DNA of 17,375 nucleotides, taken from Thermoanaerobaculia bacterium (GTDB lineage Bacteria; Acidobacteriota; Thermoanaerobaculia; Gp7-AA8). The stretch is taken from NCBI GenBank assembly GCA_023700825.1, contig JAMPYE010000026.1:1-17375 (forward strand). Reading direction: 5' to 3'. Below are positions 1 to 7,462 of the stretch, piece after piece. Under the pieces are notes generated by a model. The model had not been told where the DNA came from, made no database searches, and worked only from the letters and a program-made list of their open reading frames with translations. The translations under genes were made by a program, and so were the position numbers. Each line of letters starts with the position of its first letter. The first letter of the stretch is position 1.

Positions 1-472
1 AATACGCGTAGAAGTGCATCCAGAGGCGCTCGAGGCCGGGCCCGACGCTGAGCGACTCGCGCAACGCGGTGAACTCTGGAGTTTTCTGGAAGAACTCGCC
101 GTCCGCCAGCGCGCGGTAGAGGCGCTCTGCTGGAATGTCGGTGCCATTCAGGATCACGCGCGTCGAGCCGAGGCGCACCCGCTCTCGCACGCGCTCGACT
201 TCGGACACGAAATTGGGATCCAGGTGGAGCGTCTGCCGCATCGCAGCCCAGACGTGGTCGAGCGCGATTTCGGAACTCGTCTGAATCAGCGGACGGGTGA
301 GGACGGCGAGACGGATCTTCGCAGGATCCTCGCGGTCCACGAGCTCTCCGCGCGCGACGTCTTCCGCGATCTCGAGTCGAAAGGTGAGCTCCATCTGCTC
401 GGGCGCTTCGCTGACGAGCCGACGAACCTTGCGCACCTGCTGGATGAAGCGCCGAAACGTCTTCTCGTTCAC
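1..472 (-). CDS. Hypothetical protein, C-terminus cut by window edge
   Basis: An open frame on the minus strand begins at a GTG (472-470) and stays open to the left edge, giving 157 visible residues starting MNEKTFRRFIQQVRKV. The start codon overlaps the stop of the upstream lipoprotein gene in a GTGA junction (472-469), a typical translational coupling, so I take this start although no strong Shine-Dalgarno is visible. The visible part looks soluble and charged, with no signal peptide or membrane segment. It ends in a region containing YRALADGEFFQKTPEF. I do not recognise the family and propose no function. The opposite-strand frame covering the same bases is judged a shadow because it lacks start signals and protein-like composition. 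Confidence 0.7.
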   Translation of the reverse strand, partial: MNEKTFRRFIQQVRKVRRLVSEAPEQMELTFRLEIAEDVARGELVDREDPAKIRLAVLTRPLIQTSSEIALDHVWAAMRQTLHLDPNFVSEVERVRERVRLGSTRVILNGTDIPAERLYRALADGEFFQKTPEFTALRESLSVGPGLERLWMHFYAY

Positions 473-999
473 GGCTGTTCGCGCCCCTGCGTGTTCACCT
501 GCACCACCGTCGTCATCTTCCACGATTCCGCGCTCCGCTCGAGCAAGACGACGATCGCCTGACCACAAGCCGGGCCACACGCGGAGCCGGCGTAGACGAT
601 CGCGGCACCACCATCGGCGCTGTACCCGGGGAGCGAGACGTGGATCGGTTGCCGTGCTCCTTGAAGCGCACCAGTCGCGAGCGGAAATTGTGCCGGTGTT
701 CCGGCATCGATCGTCGAAGACGCGTGATTGCGTTCGAGGAGGGCGCGAAGCAATGCCGGTGGGACGTCGACCGCGTCGAGTCTCCGAAGCTCGTTCGCGT
801 ACACGTCGAGGTCCACGGAGTCCACGAGCACGGGCGCGGGAGGCCAGCCGCTCGTTGCTTGCACCGTCGCGGCGATCACGCGCGTGTCGTCAGGCTCGCA
901 TCGGCCGACGACGACCTGCGAGACTGAGCTCGTGCAGCCCGCAAGCGCGATGACGAGGAACGTCACGAAGCGAGCACTTCGCTGTGACCATAGCTGCAC
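469..999 (-). CDS. Predicted lipoprotein with CGxxCG-type C-terminal region
   Basis: This is a predicted exported lipoprotein. Starting at the GTG at 999-997 gives 176 residues with a basic n-region (QRSAR), a hydrophobic stretch (FVTFLVIALAG) and a lipobox LAGC, so Cys22 would be the lipidated residue. The mature C-terminal part contains SADGGAAIVYAGSACGPACG followed by VVLLERSAESWKM. This resembles a widespread uncharacterised pattern in which a paired-cysteine segment precedes a VLLE strand and a Trp-Lys. The frame stays open upstream to an ATG at 1152, but those residues are Arg-rich and would bury the signal peptide. GTG 966 is another possible start. No start has a clear ribosome-binding site. 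The stop overlaps the start of the next gene (GTGA), suggesting a two-gene operon. Function is unknown. Confidence 0.65.
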   Translation of the reverse strand: MQLWSQRSARFVTFLVIALAGCTSSVSQVVVGRCEPDDTRVIAATVQATSGWPPAPVLVDSVDLDVYANELRRLDAVDVPPALLRALLERNHASSTIDAGTPAQFPLATGALQGARQPIHVSLPGYSADGGAAIVYAGSACGPACGQAIVVLLERSAESWKMTTVVQVNTQGREQP

Positions 1000-1344
1000 G
1001 TTGCCATCGTACCGCGTGAGAGTCTCCCCGTTGCGCGCCCAGGCAGCGAAACGACATCGAACTCGTTGGGACCGTCTCGACGTGCGGAGTGCATGCGCGG
1101 TCGATCGGCTCCGGAGCAGAGCCCGCGCCTCTGCCGGAGGCCTCCGACCCATCCGCGCAGGGTCTCGCGGGTCGGCGGTAATTGCATCGACGCTCCTGCT
1201 CGCTGGTGAATTCCCAGTAGAATCATGAAACTCCCGAATCGGATGACCCTGTGCGGACGGACGGGAGAGCCGGGTGGGAGCACAGGTCCCACGTCCGGCG
1301 CCGGGTTTGCGGCGATTCGATCGAGCGCACTCGAACGCAATTTG
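1000..1344. other. Intergenic, no gene supported
   Basis: About 345 bases separate the lipoprotein start from the end of the collagen-tailed membrane protein. I see only a 12-bp palindrome CGGAGGCCTCCG (1135-1146) and a weak 5-bp stem (TGGGA 1275-1279, TCCCA 1287-1291), neither followed by a T-tract. Frames through this stretch are Arg-rich and look non-coding. A promoter for the lipoprotein operon is expected here, but I could not pick a convincing one. Confidence 0.4.
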
Positions 1345-2133
1345 TCAGCGTCGTTGCGGCGAGCGAGCAGGTGCCGGAGTTCCCGCTGGACCTGGCGGGC
1401 CGGGATCTCCCTTTGGCCCAATCGGCCCAACGGGTCCAGCTGCGCCGTTTGCTCCAACCTCGCCCTGAGGACCGGCGGGCCCGCGAAGTTGCTCGCGCAA
1501 CTCCGGGTCGCGTCGAAGGCGCTCGATGATTTGCGAGCTTCCGTCAGTTGGTCGCACGAGCGCTATGGCAGCAATCGCTGCGACCGCCACGAGACCAAGA
1601 ATGAAGGCGCGCAGTCCCGCTCGGTAAACGTCGACGAGGAAGCTCGTGCGGTTTTCGTTGGTTCGTGCGCTCCGAAGGATATCGAGAAGAAGCGTGCGTT
1701 TCAGTTTCTCGTCATCGTATGTCGCCTCAACAGCGCTCACCTTAGGGAGCATCGCGCTTCCTACAGCCAAGTAGCCGGTCATTATGCCGGCCGACAGGAA
1801 GAACAGGGCAAGGGGCATCAACGAAAGTGCAGGCCACTCAAGGCGCGAGGCAAGAGTTCCTGTAAGCGGCACGAGCAATCCGACTAGAGTGAGAAGCATT
1901 CTCGCCTTGTCATCGACGGCCTTTCGCCGCGACTCGGCGCGCTCGTACTCGGACTCGGCGGCTGACACCAGCGTTTCCGTCGGGCGAAGCACTGATTCTG
2001 CCGGGAGGTCGAGCGGATGTTCGTATGACCGAGCGCGGACTTGCTCGATGGTGCACTCTACGCCAAAGGCTCGGAGGAAGAGCCAGAAGATCCAGTCGAC
2101 CGACACCGAAATGATCTTACGGAGCGAACGCAT
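1345..2133 (-). CDS. Membrane protein with collagen-like Gly-X-Y tail
   Basis: Starting at ATG 2133-2131, which overlaps the end of the ATP-grasp gene by 17 nt, the product has 262 residues. An amphipathic or hydrophobic N-terminus (VDWIFWLFLRAFG) is followed by a charged region (residues 50-78). Likely membrane helices lie at about 79-96, 102-126 and 176-193. After a short charged linker, residues 218-253 form 12 uninterrupted Gly-X-Y triplets, including GPVGPIGPKGDPGPPGPAG, then a Pro/Arg-rich end. Such triplets form collagen triple helices, so a trimer is a reasonable inference. The coupling to the precursor and macrocyclase genes suggests a role with the peptide, for instance export, display or immunity, but no known transporter signature is present. 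The frame extends 20 codons upstream inside the ATP-grasp gene; that part is not needed. Confidence 0.8.
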   Translation of the reverse strand: MRSLRKIISVSVDWIFWLFLRAFGVECTIEQVRARSYEHPLDLPAESVLRPTETLVSAAESEYERAESRRKAVDDKARMLLTLVGLLVPLTGTLASRLEWPALSLMPLALFFLSAGIMTGYLAVGSAMLPKVSAVEATYDDEKLKRTLLLDILRSARTNENRTSFLVDVYRAGLRAFILGLVAVAAIAAIALVRPTDGSSQIIERLRRDPELREQLRGPAGPQGEVGANGAAGPVGPIGPKGDPGPPGPAGTPAPARSPQRR

Positions 2134-3058
2134 CGGCGAAATCCTCCCACAAGGCCGTCGCGCCGACCAGGTCGAGCCACGCCCATTGGCCATTCGGATT
2201 GATTTCGAAGAACACCCATCGGCCTTCGTCGGTCACGCCGAAGTCGACGGCAGCGAATCGCAGTCCGTACCACCTGAGGAGCTCTCCGAGGTTACGTTCA
2301 ACGTCGGCAGGAATCGTAATGACCCGGTACGTCACAGCGCGCATGTTGTCGCGGCGCACGTCAGGCTCCGACGCATTCTCCCGGTGCAGCGCGACGGCGC
2401 ACGCGTGCCCGTCGACCCACGTGAGGCGGACGTCGAACGCCTTGGTAATCTCTTCCTGAAAGAGCGTGGGGCATATCCGAATCGACTCGGCAGACGCACC
2501 GTCTAGCTCACGAACCCGTGTGGTGTAGATCGAAGTGTGCTTGCCATCATCGCGCTCGAGAAAACCCGAGGCGAGCGGTTTCGCGATCAACCGGCCGTCT
2601 GCATCCTTCCAGCAAGTGCGGACGCTTTCCGGCGACTGCGTCACGATCGTACGCGGCACGTTCAGCCCGAATGCCGCTGCGCGCGTGAGCTGCTCCATCT
2701 TGTGAGAGGCGAGTACGTTCCGAGTAGGGTGATTCATCCACCGCTCCACCGGAATGTGTGCGAGGTAGCCCTCAATGGCCTCGCTCCACTCGTTTGCGAC
2801 GTGTAGCCGCTCCGCGGGGTCACCGCCAACAGCCACCTCGATGAATTTTGGACGTCGCAGCCAAACGTGATCGACCTCGTCTGCCGAGACGGTGACTCCG
2901 TCGATCAGAATTGAAGGGTTTCCGACGCTAAAGGTCACTTCGACGCCTTGAGTGCAACAGTCGGTATCCAGCCGAACGAGCGAACGGCCGATCCGGCGTA
3001 ACTTCCGACAGAGGTAGTTCGCCGTTTCGTCCTGGCTGTGCGAGACGACGAGGAGCAT
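2117..3058 (-). CDS. Graspetide ATP-grasp macrocyclase (MvdD/RimK-like)
   Basis: This 313-residue protein has the layout of the ATP-grasp ligases that form side-chain ester or amide crosslinks in microviridin-type peptides. The N-terminal pre-ATP-grasp part (MLLVVSHSQDETANYL, then VWLRRP at 65-70) is typical of MvdC/MvdD. NHPTRNVLASHKMEQL (109-124) and GLNVPRTIVT (131-140) follow, with likely nucleotide-binding lysines K120 and K160. FQEEITKAFDVRLTWV (200-215) lies in the ATP-grasp core. AAVDFGVTDEG and FFEINPNGQWAWL near 270-295 supply likely metal ligands D272, E285 and N287. The length fits the family. ATG 3058-3056 shares one base with the precursor stop (TGATG), arguing for coupled translation. 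It most likely activates acidic side chains of the neighbouring precursor for attack by Thr hydroxyls. A longer open frame upstream runs antisense-like over the precursor and is rejected. Confidence 0.92.
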   Translation of the reverse strand: MLLVVSHSQDETANYLCRKLRRIGRSLVRLDTDCCTQGVEVTFSVGNPSILIDGVTVSADEVDHVWLRRPKFIEVAVGGDPAERLHVANEWSEAIEGYLAHIPVERWMNHPTRNVLASHKMEQLTRAAAFGLNVPRTIVTQSPESVRTCWKDADGRLIAKPLASGFLERDDGKHTSIYTTRVRELDGASAESIRICPTLFQEEITKAFDVRLTWVDGHACAVALHRENASEPDVRRDNMRAVTYRVITIPADVERNLGELLRWYGLRFAAVDFGVTDEGRWVFFEINPNGQWAWLDLVGATALWEDFADAFAP

Positions 3059-3357
3059 CAGGCTCGGGGGATCGCGAAGTAACCGGAGTGCGACGGGTCC
3101 TGATCCGGTGTCTCGGACGTCTCCGTCATCGTCCGTGTCGCCAGCAGGCGCGGATCCTGATCGGGATCCTCGATTGTCAGGGTCCGGGTGCCCGTTCCGC
3201 AAACGCGGGGCCGGCTCACGTCCGGATCCTGGTCTGGTTCCTCGAGGGTCTTGGTCATCGTGGAGGTCGCGCAAAGAACGTCGGGCTTTTCGTCGAAGTC
3301 GTGCGCCTCCTGGTATCGCAGGAGAAAGCTCGTCGGCGAGTTCTGGGAGGTGTCCAT
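3058..3357 (-). CDS. Graspetide precursor peptide, three core repeats
   Basis: A 99-residue peptide with leader and multi-core layout. The leader contains SPTSFLLRYQEA (7-18), resembling the helical P-F-F-x-R-F/Y-L-E recognition motif of microviridin-type precursors. Three core repeats lie at 30-45 (ATSTMTKTLEEPDQDP), 54-69 (GTGTRTLTIEDPDQDP) and 73-88 (ATRTMTETSETPDQDP), followed by SHSGYFAIPRA. The consensus is [AG]T-x-T-x-T-x-T-x-E-x-P-D-Q-D-P: four Thr nucleophiles and three acidic acceptors per repeat. Repeats 1 and 2 are preceded by Cys (C29, C53). The gene lies directly before the ATP-grasp ligase, sharing one base. I chose ATG 3357 because it yields a compact leader; a GTG at 3408 would add MEHVHWHSSHWSGILSR. 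Neither has a good Shine-Dalgarno. Identification rests on repeats plus context. Confidence 0.85.
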   Translation of the reverse strand: MDTSQNSPTSFLLRYQEAHDFDEKPDVLCATSTMTKTLEEPDQDPDVSRPRVCGTGTRTLTIEDPDQDPRLLATRTMTETSETPDQDPSHSGYFAIPRA

Positions 3358-3364
3358 GCGGGAA

Positions 3365-3394
3365 AGTATGCCGGACCAATGGCTCGAGTGCCAA
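3365..3394 (-). promoter_or_regulatory. Possible promoter of graspetide operon, leaderless
   Basis: On the minus strand TTGGCA (3394-3389) and CATACT (3370-3365) are separated by 18 bases, resembling a sigma-70 promoter with one and two mismatches. The expected transcription start falls within a base or two of ATG 3357, which would make the precursor mRNA leaderless and would explain the missing Shine-Dalgarno. This is sequence resemblance only. Confidence 0.25.
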
Positions 3395-3478
3395 TGGACG
3401 TGTTCCACGAACGCTCAACGAGGATCACTGAACGGCGGCTCGTGGTCGCACCGAACTCGCGCGAACCTGAACGCTTTG

Positions 3479-6400
3479 TCACACCGATGGAGCCCTCCAA
3501 CGGGGTCCGTCGCTTGCTTCGTAGCGAACGAGCAGCCCGAGCGACGATAGCGTATCGAGCGCCGCCACCACGTCCCGTGAAGGTGCATGCTTGAATCGAC
3601 TTCGCACGTCCGCCGCCGAGGCCGATTCGGTCCGCATGACGAAGAAATCGCGAATGGCGCCGATGCGATCGGGCAGAGCTTTGGGCCAGGGCAAAGCTCC
3701 TTCCGCATCCTGTGCGTTCGTCACGCGATCGGCAGGGCGTACGAGATCAGCCTGCACTGATTCGGCATCGCCATTCGAGCGAAGGTCCGGGCGGAGCCAT
3801 CGGACACGCCCCTGCTGCTCCTCCTCCGTCCTTTCGGCGTTCAGCGCCGCGAGTCGTGTGAGCAGCGTCTCATCGTCGATATCCGTGGGCCAGCCGTACG
3901 CGTCGAGGACCGCGGCGTCGAGCTCGTCGTGCAGCTGACGGAGGATCGAAACGAGGCCGAACTCGTGCGTGGTTCTGTCCTTCGCCGTCAACGCTTTCCC
4001 GGAGCGCAGCTTCGCCAGGACGTTGTATGCATCCGTCAGTGAAAGTGCCGGATTCTCCGCCTGACGAGCCTTTCGATGCGCGTCGAGCTTCTCCGCAATG
4101 TCACGGATTCGTTCCTTGTGGCGTTCCGAGGCGGCGGGAAATGGGAACGGGTCGAAGCAGCGACTCTTGTTGTATCGGGGGTCGTTGCCGACGCCCAAGC
4201 GTCCGCCCGTGGTGAGTGCAAATGCCACATGCACGCGGCTCGACAGCACGCCGAGCACAAAGGCGTCGTCGCTGGCGATCGCGAGAATCATGTGATCGGG
4301 GAGCACCTCTCGTGGCAGGAACTGGAACACGCGATGCTTCGCAGTTTCCGTCGTCGCGATGTAGCGCGATAGCCCCTTCAGCGCCTTCATGAGCACCGGG
4401 CGCTCCCAGGCGAACCGCCACCACTTCTCGCGAATACTCGCTCTGCTGTTGTGGTCACGCTCGGGCTTCACGTAGTCGATCACGTGCTGGAAAGCGACTG
4501 GGTTTGCCATCCGAGCTTCCTCCTCGGTCATAAAGGAGAAGTCGATGGCGTAGAGCTCACGCGGGGTCTTCAGCAGGTCTTTGCCACCGAGGTACCGCTT
4601 GATGACTGTATCGCCGGTCGCACGCAGACGGTCAGCGATCTCCGGCGTCAGGATGAACCCTTGCCCGTGGAGAGCGACTCCATTCGTGCAGACTCGCTCG
4701 TTCGCCTGCAACGGCGACACCACCACCAGGTTCGCGCCGATCGTGAGATCGGCATGGATGGCGCCTCGGCGGTCAGCGAAGGCGACGTCCGCGGCGCCGT
4801 CTGCATCCGCGCTGGGCGCTTCACGTACGATTTCGAGCAAATGCGCGAGACGCTTGTCCTCCAGGCTTCCAACCGTCAGCGCGACGCGCACAGCGGCTCC
4901 GTTTGTCGTATCCACCCACGGGTGGTCCGGGATCGCGAACGCAAGGGCGAGAGCATCGTGGTCGGCATCGACATGCCGTGCGACGACGCGACGGTTGAAC
5001 GTTTGGGTGATCGAGTTCGTGGTGATGAACCCGAAGCGACGGGCTTTTCGGCCTCGGACGAGAAGCGCCGCGGACTCCCACCAGTACATGACGAAGTCCG
5101 CGTTGTCCTCGACTTCTGGCGCGTACGCGGTGCGGATCGCTTCGACGTACCCGTCCCCCAGGGCCTGGCGCATCCGCTTCGTGCCGATGTACGGTGGATT
5201 GCCGATGATGAACTCTGCCTCGGGCCACGCCGCGCGGCGGGGATTCACGTACCGTACGACAGCGACGCGCTTCGTTTCATCGGGGATCGGTTCGCCGGTG
5301 ACCGGACTCGGCTTCGTCGATTCGCCATCCCACCGCGTACGTGGAGTGCCACCGTCATCCAGGACGGGCTCGATCGCGTCCCATGCGAGCACCGCGTCGC
5401 GACCCTCAATGTTGCCGTACTGCTGGAGAACGGGTTCGGGGATGTGGCCGGTGTCACCACGCGTTCGGATGAGCCACTGCAGGTAGCCGATCCAGAGGAC
5501 GAGCTCCGCGATCTCCTTCGCCCACGCCTTTACCTCGATCCCGTGGAACTGTGCGGGCGTCACGGTAAGGCCTGCTACCTGAAGCGGCGTCTGTGTTTCG
5601 CCGAGGTCCGCGAGGAGCTGCAAGACCTCGCTCTCCAGGCGCTTGAGGAAGTCCAGCGTGACGTAGAGGAAATTGCCCGTGCCACAGGCTGGATCGAGGA
5701 CGTTCACGCCGCAGAGGCGACGGTGAAAGATCTGGAGGGCCGCGACGGCCCTCTTTCTCCCTGTCTTCTCGTCGCCTGCACCGTCTGTGAGGAGTTGCTG
5801 CACGTGCGCACGCACGATGTCCCACTCGGCGCGGAGTGGTTCTTCTATCGTCGGCCGGACGAGCCGCTCGACGTATGCCCTGGGGGTGAAGTGGGCGCCG
5901 AGCGAGTGACGCTCCTTCGGGTCGAGTGCGCGCTCGAGGAGTGTCCCGAAGATCGCGGGCTCCACATCCACCCATCCCGACTTCGCCGCCTCGTGAAGGA
6001 GCTTGAGCTGCTCTCCCGTGAGCGGAAGAGCGGTCGGCTCTGCGAAGAGGCCGCCGTTGAATCTAAGGATTTTTCCAATTCCGACGAGCGCTCCTCCCGT
6101 ATTCATCTTGCGCCAAAGATCCTCGACTTCCTCCTTGAAGCGCTGCGGCTGAGGCATCCACGCCTCTTCGAGGAACTTTGTGAACGTGCGTTCAGGGAGA
6201 AGGCCCGCGTCCTCGGCGAACATCGTGAAGATGCAGCGCATCAAAAATGACGCGATCGTCTGATTCTCGTGTCCCTGCTGCTCGAGCGCCCGTGCGAGCT
6301 CCGCGAGATGCGCCGCGATCTTGCGTGTGACCTTCGTAGTTCGCTTTGCCGGGTCGAGCGTTCCCGGGGCGGCGAAGATCGCACGCAGCGTGTCGAGATG

Positions 6401-6928
6401 GGCGGCGAGATCCTTGAGGTAGATGCGCTTCCGCTGGGCGTTCGGGAAGTCGCGGTAGTTCCTCGTGCCATCGAAGGAGGCGTAGAGATCGAAGCAGTAC
6501 CCAATGTCGCACACGATGAGGAATGGCGGCGGGGCGTCGAACGTCTGCGCGTACCCGAGCGCCTGACCATATGCGGCCTGCATGGCGATACCCCAGGTGG
6601 GAGTATTCCGTTTGGCAGTCCCGAGCTTCGTGGCCCCGGCCTCGCTTCCTTGCTTCGCCTCGAGAATGAAGCAGCCGTCTTTGAACAGGTCGATCTTTCC
6701 GGTCGAGATCCGGCCGCCCTCGTGCGCCGTCAGCGCATCCTTTTCGAAGCAGTAGCGGTCCTTCTCCGGGTCCCCGGTCGTTGGGTCAGGCCGCGGGACA
6801 CCGAGAATGTCGCAGAGCTCGTTCAGAAACGAGTCCTTGTTCGCACGTTCGGCGCCGCTGCTCGGGGTCCAGCGGGCGATGAATCCGTCGATCGCTTCTT
6901 TCGCTTGGGGTGCTTTCTTTTCGGGCAT
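3479..6928 (-). CDS. Type IIG/IIL-like restriction enzyme-adenine methyltransferase
   Basis: A 1149-residue single-chain protein that should recognise, methylate and probably cut DNA. Near the N-terminus KIDLFKDGCFILEAKQG carries a PD-(D/E)xK-type nuclease signature (D80, E90, K92). RHSLGAHFTPRAYVERLV (339-356) precedes methyltransferase motif I, VLDPACGTGNFLYV (409-422), the SAM-binding loop. IEVKAWAKEIAELVLWIGYLQW is typical of this class. IIGNPPYIGTKRM contains the NPPY catalytic motif of N6-adenine methyltransferases (about 576-579). The C-terminal part presumably holds the target-recognition domain and ends in a winged-helix-like segment. ATG 6928 was chosen because the sequence becomes family-like only from MPEKKAPQAKEA; the frame extends upstream to 7051. 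The layout recalls MmeI/Eco57I enzymes; DISARM DrmMI methylases are related, but no drmA, drmB or drmC is visible. No separate restriction or specificity subunit is adjacent. Confidence 0.85.
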   Translation of the reverse strand: MPEKKAPQAKEAIDGFIARWTPSSGAERANKDSFLNELCDILGVPRPDPTTGDPEKDRYCFEKDALTAHEGGRISTGKIDLFKDGCFILEAKQGSEAGATKLGTAKRNTPTWGIAMQAAYGQALGYAQTFDAPPPFLIVCDIGYCFDLYASFDGTRNYRDFPNAQRKRIYLKDLAAHLDTLRAIFAAPGTLDPAKRTTKVTRKIAAHLAELARALEQQGHENQTIASFLMRCIFTMFAEDAGLLPERTFTKFLEEAWMPQPQRFKEEVEDLWRKMNTGGALVGIGKILRFNGGLFAEPTALPLTGEQLKLLHEAAKSGWVDVEPAIFGTLLERALDPKERHSLGAHFTPRAYVERLVRPTIEEPLRAEWDIVRAHVQQLLTDGAGDEKTGRKRAVAALQIFHRRLCGVNVLDPACGTGNFLYVTLDFLKRLESEVLQLLADLGETQTPLQVAGLTVTPAQFHGIEVKAWAKEIAELVLWIGYLQWLIRTRGDTGHIPEPVLQQYGNIEGRDAVLAWDAIEPVLDDGGTPRTRWDGESTKPSPVTGEPIPDETKRVAVVRYVNPRRAAWPEAEFIIGNPPYIGTKRMRQALGDGYVEAIRTAYAPEVEDNADFVMYWWESAALLVRGRKARRFGFITTNSITQTFNRRVVARHVDADHDALALAFAIPDHPWVDTTNGAAVRVALTVGSLEDKRLAHLLEIVREAPSADADGAADVAFADRRGAIHADLTIGANLVVVSPLQANERVCTNGVALHGQGFILTPEIADRLRATGDTVIKRYLGGKDLLKTPRELYAIDFSFMTEEEARMANPVAFQHVIDYVKPERDHNSRASIREKWWRFAWERPVLMKALKGLSRYIATTETAKHRVFQFLPREVLPDHMILAIASDDAFVLGVLSSRVHVAFALTTGGRLGVGNDPRYNKSRCFDPFPFPAASERHKERIRDIAEKLDAHRKARQAENPALSLTDAYNVLAKLRSGKALTAKDRTTHEFGLVSILRQLHDELDAAVLDAYGWPTDIDDETLLTRLAALNAERTEEEQQGRVRWLRPDLRSNGDAESVQADLVRPADRVTNAQDAEGALPWPKALPDRIGAIRDFFVMRTESASAADVRSRFKHAPSRDVVAALDTLSSLGLLVRYEASDGPRWRAPSV

Positions 6929-7242
6929 CGTTGGCGATGGTGTCACGGAACATCGTACAGGGTAGTCTTCGAGTGATCCACGCCGAGAATGATGTCCAAT
7001 GAAGTCAATCGAGCTCGCCCGTGAGAATACTCGATGCATCACACGGCTCACGATGGAGTGCGCACGACTTGCCTCGACGCAGGATCCGAACGGGTCCTTG
7101 CTTGCCCTGTGTCAGATCAGCTCAAAGCGCCGTTACAGAAATACCCACGCGCGCCCAGTTGGAGCTGAAGTAATGCGTCACCGACGAGCTGTCGCATCCG
7201 ACAACCAAAGAAACGAGAGGTCTCGGCGCGTGCGCGACTATC
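6929..7242. other. Intergenic, no gene supported
   Basis: This 314-base gap lies between the small SANT/HTH-like gene and the methyltransferase gene, both read leftward. Frames in it are short or composition-poor. I see no hairpin with a T-tract and only a 5-bp stem (TGTCG 7190-7194, CGACA 7199-7203). A promoter for the methyltransferase is expected here because the gap is too large for simple read-through coupling, but I found no convincing pair of boxes. Confidence 0.4.
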
Positions 7243-7446
7243 CTACTTGCGCCTGTTGTAGGGTGACTGATTCGTCGGCTTCAGCGAGATGCTCTCGTCG
7301 GAGGCTTTCGATGCCACGGCATCGGGTGTCCGCCCGAGCTTGATACCGATGACACGAGTCGGCGTGTTGTCGCGCGCAAGCTGACGGAGGTTCCGAACGT
7401 CGGATCCAGCCCAACTCTTTCCATGGTTCCGGGGTGTCTTTGCCAT
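7243..7446 (-). CDS. Small SANT/Myb- or HTH-like protein, ietS-coupled
   Basis: A 67-residue basic protein, MAKTPRNHGKSWAGSDVRNL onward, with TPTRVIGIKLGRTPDAVASK and a tail LKPTNQSPYNRRK. The W-x-x-S-D-V-x-x-L...GRTxDAVxSKA pattern matches a common family of very small bacterial proteins that resemble a single SANT/Myb or helix-turn-helix unit and are often called hypothetical. The ribosome-binding site decides the start: AGGAAGGAG (7464-7456) touches the ATG at 7455 but lies 9 nt before the ATG at 7446, so the latter is used. That Shine-Dalgarno overlaps the stop region of ietS, so the gene is the third, coupled member of the ietA-ietS operon. DNA binding and a regulatory role are inferences. 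Confidence 0.8.
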   Translation of the reverse strand: MAKTPRNHGKSWAGSDVRNLRQLARDNTPTRVIGIKLGRTPDAVASKASDESISLKPTNQSPYNRRK

Positions 7447-7462
7447 GTGGTTCATCTCCTTC

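Noticed and set aside
14..953. Two plus-strand open frames at the left end
   Set aside because: They overlap the lipoprotein and its GTGA-coupled partner on the minus strand; their products are Arg-rich and lack start signals.
1274..1468. Plus-strand frame with Gly-Pro-rich GPIGPTGP-like end
   Set aside because: The complement of a Gly-Pro-X coding repeat is itself Gly/Pro rich, so this mirrors the collagen-like tail on the minus strand.
4451..6250. 599-codon open frame on the plus strand
   Set aside because: It is antisense to the methyltransferase gene, whose minus-strand reading has clear nuclease, SAM-binding and NPPY motifs. High GC content leaves long opposite frames open.
3479..6928. 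DISARM system formed by the methyltransferase and the SNF2 helicase
   Set aside because: They are 9 kb apart in separate transcription units and no drmA, drmB or drmC gene lies in the window.
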